DNA of 25,608 nucleotides, taken from NCBI GenBank assembly GCA_964398865.1, contig CAYNOO010000010.1, positions 1-25,608 of the forward strand. Reading direction: 5' to 3'. The notes beneath the pieces were generated by a model. The model did no database searches, had not been told where the DNA came from, and saw only the letters and a list, made by a program, of their open reading frames with translations. Made by a program: the position numbers and the translations under genes. This document shows, piece after piece, positions 20,827 through 25,608 of the stretch (the stretch's first letter is position 1; each line of letters opens with the position of its first letter). Source of the DNA: Phycocordibacter sp964398865 (GTDB lineage: Bacteria; Patescibacteriota; Minisyncoccia; Phycocordibacterales; Phycocordibacteraceae).

Positions 20827-20894
20827 TAGGTGCCAGCTTTCAGGTTTTAGCTTGAAATTAAACCTGGCACCTGAAACCTGAAACCTGTACACTG
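20827..20894 (+). repeat. Heptad array H: forward and inverted arms with 5-nt spacer
   Basis: Four forward units (TAGGTGC, CAGCTTT, CAGGTTT, TAGCTTG; 20827-20854), a 5-nt spacer, then five inverted units (AAACCTG, GCACCTG, AAACCTG, AAACCTG, TACACTG; 20860-20894). Perfect inverted segments include AGGTGCCAG/CTGGCACCT and TTTCAGGTTT with 20874-20883. The array fills the divergent gap between rlmB and the M50 protease gene and could fold into a long hairpin. Confidence 0.85.
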
Positions 20895-20900
20895 TTCAAA

Positions 20901-21530
20901 ATGGAATTCATCATCGGCATCGTTATCGTTATTCTTTCAATAATTTTCCACGAGGTGGCGCATGGGTTTGTGGCAAATTGGCTTGGCGACCCAACCGCGC
21001 GCTATGCAGGCAGGCTCACCTTGAACCCTATTCCGCACATCGACCCCATAGGCTCTATTGCGATTCCCGGTATTCTTGCTTTGACTGGCTCTCCTTTCTT
21101 GATTGGTTGGGCAAAGCCTGTGCCTTATAATCCCTACAATTTACGGAATCAACGTTGGGGCGAAGCACTTGTAGGGGCGGCGGGACCTCTCACTAATATC
21201 TTCATCGCACTCGTATTCGGGCTCATTTTGCGTTTTTCAGCGGATTTAGGTTTATCAGGTGCAATTTTAGGGGTCTTGGTGACGGTGGTATATGCGAACC
21301 TAGTACTCGCTATATACAACATGATTCCTATCCCGCCCCTGGACGGCTCAAAAGTGCTTGCTGCTATTTTGCCGACGCAGCTCCGGATGGGCTATAAGCG
21401 TTTAGAGTCCTCAATGTACGCTCTTGGTCCTTTCGGACTCATTATGGTGAGTTTCGTCGCCATATACCTGTTGTGGCCGGCTCTATCTCAATTCGTCGGC
21501 TTCCTTTTTAGCCTTATTGTTGGGGCTTAA
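20901..21530 (+). CDS. Site-2-type intramembrane zinc protease, M50 family
   Basis: 209 aa polytopic membrane protein of the short M50 group that lacks a PDZ domain. The zinc-binding HEVAH (His17-Glu18, His21) is in the first membrane helix (FIIGIVIVILSIIFHEVAHG). The third ligand is Asp148 in NMIPIPPLDGSKVL. Other predicted membrane segments lie at about 52-70, 90-112, 119-140 and 165-205. AGPLTNI (94-100) is the conserved central motif. Such proteins cleave membrane-embedded substrates, often in regulatory proteolysis; the substrate here is unknown. It starts 6 nt after heptad array H and is divergent from rlmB. Confidence 0.92.
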   Translation: MEFIIGIVIVILSIIFHEVAHGFVANWLGDPTARYAGRLTLNPIPHIDPIGSIAIPGILALTGSPFLIGWAKPVPYNPYNLRNQRWGEALVGAAGPLTNIFIALVFGLILRFSADLGLSGAILGVLVTVVYANLVLAIYNMIPIPPLDGSKVLAAILPTQLRMGYKRLESSMYALGPFGLIMVSFVAIYLLWPALSQFVGFLFSLIVGA

Positions 21531-21541
21531 AAGGGAGAAAT

Positions 21542-21570
21542 TTGACATGTGTTATTATATCGGTTATTCT
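21542..21570 (+). promoter_or_regulatory. Promoter of the 41-aa Cys/His gene
   Basis: TTGACA (21542-21547), a 17-nt spacer, and TATTCT (21565-21570), followed by the ATG after 8 nt. Another leaderless layout. Confidence 0.65.
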
Positions 21571-21578
21571 ATTCGTAC

Positions 21579-21704
21579 ATGTCAATGAGAGGATTAGAGA
21601 GAGGACTTTTACCGCGTTGCGAAGCTGAGGGTTGCGGTATTAAGGGAAGAGACGTGATGCACACGAGTCGCGGGTACCTTTGCAAGACTCATCGAGCGCA
21701 TTAG
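21579..21704 (+). CDS. Cys/His mini-protein, 41 aa, probable zinc-binding
   Basis: An ORF of 41 codons beginning MSMRGLERGLLPRCEAEGCG and ending YLCKTHRAH. Cys14, Cys19, Cys35 and His38 form a C-x4-C-x15-C-x2-H pattern, consistent with one zinc site. It is basic, which suggests nucleic acid or ribosome contact. A consensus -35 and plausible -10 end 8 nt before the ATG. It sits just upstream of the rpsL promoter, outside the ribosomal operon proper. Family not recognised. Confidence 0.6.
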   Translation: MSMRGLERGLLPRCEAEGCGIKGRDVMHTSRGYLCKTHRAH

Positions 21705-21728
21705 ATGTCTCGAATAGTAACTAGCGTG

Positions 21729-21757
21729 TTGCGTTTTTGAGTGCTCACTTGTATAGT
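21729..21757 (+). promoter_or_regulatory. rpsL-rpsG promoter
   Basis: TTGCGT (21729-21734), a 17-nt spacer, and TATAGT (21752-21757). Predicted start is near 21764, giving a leader of about 28 nt. The fusA promoter has the same -35 hexamer. Confidence 0.65.
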
Positions 21758-21762
21758 ATCCG

Positions 21763-21784
21763 AACTGCCCCTGCGCAGTTTTTT
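21763..21784 (+). promoter_or_regulatory. 5'-terminal hairpin with U-tract in rpsL leader
   Basis: AACTGC (21763-21768) pairs with GCAGTT (21775-21780) around a 6-nt loop and runs into six T (21779-21784), 7 nt before the rpsL ATG. It has terminator-like form but begins at the predicted transcription start, so RNA stability or initiation control is as likely as attenuation. Confidence 0.5.
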
Positions 21785-21791
21785 CGTAACA

Positions 21792-22205
21792 ATGGCTACA
21801 ATAAATCAGTTAAGGAAGAATCCTCGCCGGAAAGCGTCTCGAAAGACGAAAACCGTCGCTTTGTCGCGTGGTTTTAACGTCCTTAAGAATCGCCCTACCT
21901 TCTACCCTTCACCTTTCAAGCGCGGTGTTTGCACAAAAGTAACGACCAAGACTCCAAGAAAGCCAAACTCAGCTGTCCGGAAAATCGCCCGCGTTCGCCT
22001 TACAAATGGCATGGAGGTTACTGCCTACATTCCTGGTGAAGGACACAATTTGCAAGAACACTCCGTTGTCATGCTCCGCGGTGGTCGTACTAAAGACCTT
22101 TCGCTCCGCTACAAGATTGTCCGCGGTCGCCTTGACGCAGCTGGTCTTGAGAAGCGCCGTCGCGGACGAAGCCGTTACGGGAGTAAACGTCCGAAAGCAA
22201 AATAA
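21792..22205 (+). CDS. rpsL: Small ribosomal subunit protein uS12
   Basis: 137 aa decoding-centre protein. The start MATINQLRKNPRRKA is the family N-terminus; the frame is open from 21741, but those residues precede it. The loop GFNVLKNRPTFYPSPFKRGVCTKV is the longer form also found in Gram-positive bacteria. TPRKPNSAVRKIARVRLTNGMEVTAYIPGEGHNLQEHSVV is nearly invariant in bacteria. GGRTKDLSLRYKIVRG keeps the Lys-Asp pair (the Asp is the RimO methylthiolation site in other bacteria) but is shortened where PGVRY is usual. The Lys residues linked to streptomycin response are present. rpsG follows 3 nt later. Confidence 0.97.
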   Translation: MATINQLRKNPRRKASRKTKTVALSRGFNVLKNRPTFYPSPFKRGVCTKVTTKTPRKPNSAVRKIARVRLTNGMEVTAYIPGEGHNLQEHSVVMLRGGRTKDLSLRYKIVRGRLDAAGLEKRRRGRSRYGSKRPKAK

Positions 22206-22208
22206 TCT

Positions 22209-22679
22209 ATGCGTAGACGACTTAAAAAGCAGAACGTTATCAACCCTGATTCAAAATACGAGTCGGAGTTTTTGGCGCGTTTCATCAACACGATAATGTG
22301 GGATGGAAAGAAAAGCATTGCGCAGACTATCGTTTACGATGCCCTTGATGAAATAAAGAAGCGCGATGATGCTCTCGACCCGATGGTCGTTTTTGATACT
22401 GCGATTTCGAATGTAAGCCCGACTATCGAAGTTAGGTCACGCCGTGTCGGTGGCGCCAACTACCAGGTGCCCCGCGAAGTAAGACCGGAGCGCCGCCGTT
22501 CGCTCGCATTTCGTTGGATAATTGCCGCTGCACGTGCAAAGAAAGGAAAGCCGATGGCACTGAAACTTGCTGATGAACTTATGGCGGCTGCAAAGAATGA
22601 GGGTAGCGCTGTGAAGAAGCGTGAGGATGTACACCGCATGGCTGAATCAAACCGTGCGTTTGCTCACTTAGCTTGGTAG
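22209..22679 (+). CDS. rpsG: Small ribosomal subunit protein uS7
   Basis: 156 aa, the normal length. uS7 nucleates assembly of the 30S head and contacts the E-site tRNA. Family segments are visible: the MRRR N-terminus, NPDSKYESEFLARFINTIMWDGKKSIAQ, VVFDTAISNVSPTIEVRSRRVGGANYQVPREV, RRRSLAFRWIIAAARAK and GSAVKKREDVHRMAESNRAFAHLAW. It is 3 nt after rpsL and 4 nt before the next small gene, so co-transcribed. Confidence 0.97.
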   Translation: MRRRLKKQNVINPDSKYESEFLARFINTIMWDGKKSIAQTIVYDALDEIKKRDDALDPMVVFDTAISNVSPTIEVRSRRVGGANYQVPREVRPERRRSLAFRWIIAAARAKKGKPMALKLADELMAAAKNEGSAVKKREDVHRMAESNRAFAHLAW

Positions 22680-22683
22680 CCGC

Positions 22684-22941
22684 ATGACTGACGAAAGAGG
22701 TGGGGGTCAGGAGACAGATTTAGAGGCTTCCACACCAATATCTTTCATGTCGAGGCGCAATTCTTGGGATCTCCGCACTCTTGCGCACTCTTTGTTAGAG
22801 CGATACAAAAAAGGTGAAGCGGTTGATAACGAATTAAATGCAGTTGCAGAAGAGTTGACGGAGAGAGAGGAGTTTCTATCCATCGTTATTCGAGAAAATG
22901 GACGTCCCAAGTTTCAACTCATACATGGTAAGAAAAGCTAA
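22684..22941 (+). CDS. Hypothetical protein, 85 aa, in the str operon
   Basis: Not recognised. Polar N-terminus (MTDERGGGQETDLEA), then a helical body (WDLRTLAHSLLERYKKGEAV, ELNAVAEELTEREEFLSIVI) and a short beta-like end (RPKFQLIHGKKS). No cysteines or membrane segment. It starts 4 nt after rpsG and is very likely on the same transcript. It is the first of three small genes between rpsG and fusA. Confidence 0.65.
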   Translation: MTDERGGGQETDLEASTPISFMSRRNSWDLRTLAHSLLERYKKGEAVDNELNAVAEELTEREEFLSIVIRENGRPKFQLIHGKKS

Positions 22942-22981
22942 AATTGGGGCTGAAATTGCAAATGTTGCTCGGTAAATCTTT

Positions 22982-23224
22982 ATGGAAGAACGCTTTGTAG
23001 GAGGGACTGGAAACAACAGCCCTGTTGTTTCTCTTGCAGATGAAAAAAGACGTCGCGCTGAGGAGGCTTTTGAATTCTTGAAAAGGTTGATTGATGCAGA
23101 AAAACGCAAAACATCAATCCGCGGACTACCCGACTCGCTTGGTCAAATAGTGTACGATGGAGCACGAGAAGCAGTTCGCGCAGGCGCCTCTCCTCGCCGG
23201 CTCAGGCACGAACCGCGCAGCTGA
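22982..23224 (+). CDS. Hypothetical protein, 80 aa, in the str operon
   Basis: Not recognised. Charged helical protein with DEKRRRAEEAFEFLKRLIDA (about residues 20-39) followed by a basic C-terminus (GAREAVRAGASPRRLRHEPRS). A basic tail with no membrane segment is compatible with RNA or ribosome contact, but nothing identifies a family. 40 nt after the preceding small gene. Confidence 0.55.
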   Translation: MEERFVGGTGNNSPVVSLADEKRRRAEEAFEFLKRLIDAEKRKTSIRGLPDSLGQIVYDGAREAVRAGASPRRLRHEPRS

Positions 23225-23248
23225 GTATTGAAATGATTCCAAAACAAC

Positions 23249-23470
23249 ATGATAAGAAAAACTGAAAGCAGAGGAGAGGTAATAAAGCTCGGTACGATTC
23301 GTTCTGAGCGGAAAATTGAACAGCAAATAAAAAAATTATTGGATACGTTGAATGCCCTGCCGAAAGCAGATCTTAGTAGAGAAGATCCCAGGCGGGCAGA
23401 GGTACTGAGGGATCTTGAGAGTGCCACTAGTGCCCTCGCCGCGCTCAAGGAATCAAAAAAGAAAAAATAG
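23249..23470 (+). CDS. Hypothetical coiled-coil protein, 73 aa
   Basis: Not recognised. Lys/Arg/Glu-rich and helical: IEQQIKKLLDTLNALPKADL and RAEVLRDLESATSALAALKE suggest two helices forming a hairpin, ending in SKKKK. Lies 24 nt after the 80-aa gene and 77 nt before fusA, with the fusA promoter in the gap. Confidence 0.55.
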   Translation: MIRKTESRGEVIKLGTIRSERKIEQQIKKLLDTLNALPKADLSREDPRRAEVLRDLESATSALAALKESKKKK

Positions 23471-23482
23471 TCTCCATGGACC

Positions 23483-23511
23483 TTGCGTTTTAGCCTATTT
23501 ATACGTATCTT
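23483..23511 (+). promoter_or_regulatory. fusA promoter
   Basis: TTGCGT (23483-23488), a 17-nt spacer, and TATCTT (23506-23511). It shares its -35 hexamer and spacer length with the rpsL promoter. The leader of about 30 nt contains CGC-TTCG-GCG (a UUCG-loop mini-hairpin) followed by ATTTTATTTTT before the ATG at 23548. Confidence 0.6.
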
Positions 23512-23547
23512 ATGAGGTAACGCTTCGGCGATTTTATTTTTACCACT

Positions 23548-25608
23548 ATGGGAAAAAGAGACTATCCATTGGAACGTGTCCGAAACTTCGGCATCATCGC
23601 GCACATCGATGCGGGCAAGACGACTACATCAGAGCGCGTGCTCTACTACACTGGTAGCCAGCATAAGATAGGCGAGGTGCACGAAGGGGAGACGACAACC
23701 GACTGGATGGAACAGGAGCGCGAACGCGGTATCACCATTACCTCTGCTGCTATCACCTGCTTCTGGACGCCTACTGAAGAAACCGACAAGAAAGACGTCA
23801 CCAAGAAAATTCGTTTCAACGTCATCGACACTCCTGGGCACATTGACTTTACTATTGAAGTGAAGCGCTCACTCCGTGTTCTTGACGGCGCGGTTGTTGT
23901 ATTCGACGGCGTTGCCGGCGTCGAGCCACAGTCAGAAACAAACTGGCGCTACGCAGACGAAGGAAAAGTTCCTCGCATCTGTTTCATCAACAAGCTTGAT
24001 CGCACTGGCGCATCATTCGAACGCTCGTACGCTTCTATCCTTGATCGCCTTACGAAGGACGCAGTTCGCATGCAGGTTCCTATCGGCGAGGAAGGGGAGC
24101 ATGTAGGTGTTATTGAACTCTTGACTCGCGAAGCCGTGTACTTTGATGGCGACATGGGTGAGATCGTTCGTCGTGAAAAAGAAATTCCTGAAAATTTGAA
24201 AGCAGATGTCGAGAAATACCGTGCAGAACTTATAGAGAAAATCGTTTCAGAAGATGATGCGCTCATGCAGGCATACCTCGAAGGCAACGAGCCATCTCTC
24301 GCCGATTTGAAAAAGACACTCCGCAAAGCAGTTATTGATAACAGAATCGTGCCGGTGTACGCAGGTTCTGCGTTGAAGAACAAGGGTGTGCAGCTCGTCT
24401 TGGACGCTGTCGTTGAATACCTCCCGTCGCCCTTGGATTTGCCACCAACCAAAGGCATCAACCCAGACACTGGTGAAGAAGTTTTCCGCAAGGCATCAGA
24501 TGATGAGCCATTCTGCGCTCTCGTTTTCAAACTCCAGACTGACCCGTTCGTGGGTGCTCTTTCATTCTTCCGTGTGTACTCAGGAAAAATCGAAGCGGGT
24601 TCTTACGTGTACAACGCATCGACCGGCGTAAAAGAACGCCTTGGTCGCATCGTGCGCCTCCAGGCTGACAAACGTGAAGAAGTGAAGGAAGTCTTCACTG
24701 GAGAAATTGCCGCGGCAGTTGGCTTGAAGGAAGCAAAAACTTCAAACACGCTTGCTGACGAAGCAAACCCAATGATTCTTGAAGTCATCAAGGCACCGGA
24801 ACCCGTCGTTTCGATGCGCATTGAGCCGAAGACCAAGGGTGACCAAGAGCGCATGGGCATGGCACTCAAAAAACTTTCTGACGAAGACCCATCTTTCCGT
24901 GTTACGTCAGACGCTGAGACGATGGAAACAATTATTGCAGGCATGGGTGAGCTTCACTTGGAAATTCTCGTTGACCGCATGAAACGCGAATTCAATGTCG
25001 ATGCGAATACTGGTAGACCACAGGTTGCGTACCGCGAAACCATTCAAAAAGAAGCAGAGGCAAATCATAAGTACATTAAGCAGACTGGCGGTAAAGGTCA
25101 GTACGGTCACGTGGCAATCAAAATTCGACCGATGGAACCTATCGACCCTGGTGCAAAGGTAAAGAACAACGTCAAACGCGAAGCGCACTTCGAATTTATT
25201 AACAACATTAAAGGAGGCGTCATTCCGCAGGAGTTTATTCCGGCAGTTGAGAAAGGTATTCGCGAAGCTATGGAGCGCGGTATTGTTGCCGGCTTCAAGA
25301 TGGAAGATATTTCTGTAGATCTTTTTGATGGTTCATCACATGATGTCGACTCATCCGAAATCGCATTCAAAATTGCAGCATCGCAAGCATTCAAAGAAGC
25401 TGCTGAGCGCGCACGACCAGTGTTGCTTGAGCCAGTCATGAAAGTTGAAGTCGTCGTTCCGGAAAAATTCATGGGCGACATTACTGGTCACCTCACCTCA
25501 AAGCGCGGTGCTATTGATTCGATTGAAGAACGAGGTTTAGCAAAAGTAGTAAATGCGAAAGTTCCACTTTCTGAAATGTTCGGTTACACGACGGCACTTC
25601 GTTCCATG
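23548..25608 (+). CDS. fusA: Elongation factor G, 3' end outside window
   Basis: Translocation GTPase that moves tRNA and mRNA through the ribosome after peptide transfer. 687 codons are present and the frame is open at the right edge; only a few residues are expected to be missing. G1 is AHIDAGKTT (18-26), G2 region RGITIT, G3 DTPGHID and G4 NKLD. DEPFCALVFKLQTDPFVGALSFFRVYSG is domain II, IAGMGELHLEIL domain III, GKGQYGHVAIKI domain IV, and EPVMKVEVVVPEKFMGDITG with the GYTTALRS end is domain V. A short charged insertion (about residues 75-87, ETDKKDVTKK) lies in the G domain before the G3 strand. It has its own promoter although it sits in the str cluster. Confidence 0.98.
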   Translation, partial: MGKRDYPLERVRNFGIIAHIDAGKTTTSERVLYYTGSQHKIGEVHEGETTTDWMEQERERGITITSAAITCFWTPTEETDKKDVTKKIRFNVIDTPGHIDFTIEVKRSLRVLDGAVVVFDGVAGVEPQSETNWRYADEGKVPRICFINKLDRTGASFERSYASILDRLTKDAVRMQVPIGEEGEHVGVIELLTREAVYFDGDMGEIVRREKEIPENLKADVEKYRAELIEKIVSEDDALMQAYLEGNEPSLADLKKTLRKAVIDNRIVPVYAGSALKNKGVQLVLDAVVEYLPSPLDLPPTKGINPDTGEEVFRKASDDEPFCALVFKLQTDPFVGALSFFRVYSGKIEAGSYVYNASTGVKERLGRIVRLQADKREEVKEVFTGEIAAAVGLKEAKTSNTLADEANPMILEVIKAPEPVVSMRIEPKTKGDQERMGMALKKLSDEDPSFRVTSDAETMETIIAGMGELHLEILVDRMKREFNVDANTGRPQVAYRETIQKEAEANHKYIKQTGGKGQYGHVAIKIRPMEPIDPGAKVKNNVKREAHFEFINNIKGGVIPQEFIPAVEKGIREAMERGIVAGFKMEDISVDLFDGSSHDVDSSEIAFKIAASQAFKEAAERARPVLLEPVMKVEVVVPEKFMGDITGHLTSKRGAIDSIEERGLAKVVNAKVPLSEMFGYTTALRSM

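Noticed and set aside
20800..20892. N-terminal extension of the RlmB-like protein
   Set aside because: The extra residues are translated heptad array H. The family alignment starts at the Met at 20799, which has a -10-like element 6 nt upstream.
21741..21791. Seventeen extra N-terminal residues for uS12
   Set aside because: They overlap the promoter -10 and the leader hairpin, and MATINQL is the established family start.

Overview
The window looks like a chromosomal segment of a Candidate Phyla Radiation bacterium (Patescibacteria), most likely a parcubacterial lineage. The evidence is small, tightly packed genes, a trigger factor without its prolyl isomerase domain, a ComEC split into separate channel and metallo-beta-lactamase genes, a minimal type IV pilus cluster, coiled-coil secreted proteins, and almost no Shine-Dalgarno sequences. 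The lineage call is inference, since there is no rRNA here.

Layout. 1-4217 is mostly minus strand: trigger factor (cut by the left edge), a one-TM protein, a secreted coiled-coil protein, inorganic pyrophosphatase (ppa) and nusA. nusA is preceded by a strong promoter, a 12-codon leader ORF and a terminator hairpin. 4287-4760 is a divergent unit for a hypothetical protein. 4826-10530 is a type IV pilus/pseudopilus cluster: PilB, a four-helix-bundle (S23/IVP) gene that appears inserted, PilC, two prepilins and a PilX-like protein. 10656-12536 holds tpiA-pgk. Two tiny genes, a HIT protein (minus), recJ, rnhA and the ComEC channel follow. A convergent sodB plus a 50-aa GDGG-repeat peptide (minus) separate comEC from its detached metallo-beta-lactamase-domain gene. 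rpmB, a small protein, a methyltransferase, an RlmB-like methyltransferase and an M50 protease come next. The right end is the str region: a 41-aa Cys/His protein, rpsL, rpsG, three small unknown genes and fusA (cut by the right edge).

The most unusual feature is a family of short tandem arrays with an exact 7-bp period at eight loci (near 2825, 4121, 6571/6957, 8254, 9289, 10539/10600, 13380 and 20827). Many units fit YAGSTNN, but the sequence differs from locus to locus while the period stays 7. Three loci have forward heptads followed by inverted heptads. In one of them the two arms contain perfect 16-bp inverted repeats that enclose the four-helix-bundle gene, so its start and stop codons lie inside the repeats. 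The other two look like empty versions. This resembles a small mobile or repeat-generating element with its solo or collapsed remnants.

Gene expression also looks distinctive. No clear Shine-Dalgarno motif was seen before the genes I checked, and many start codons lie 6-9 nt after a -10-like hexamer, which predicts leaderless mRNAs. The exceptions with leaders (nusA, rpsL, fusA) carry hairpin plus U-tract structures. Active-site oddities include Glu165 replaced by Asp in triosephosphate isomerase, loss of the zinc cysteines in PilB, and His in place of the usual Gln in the superoxide dismutase.
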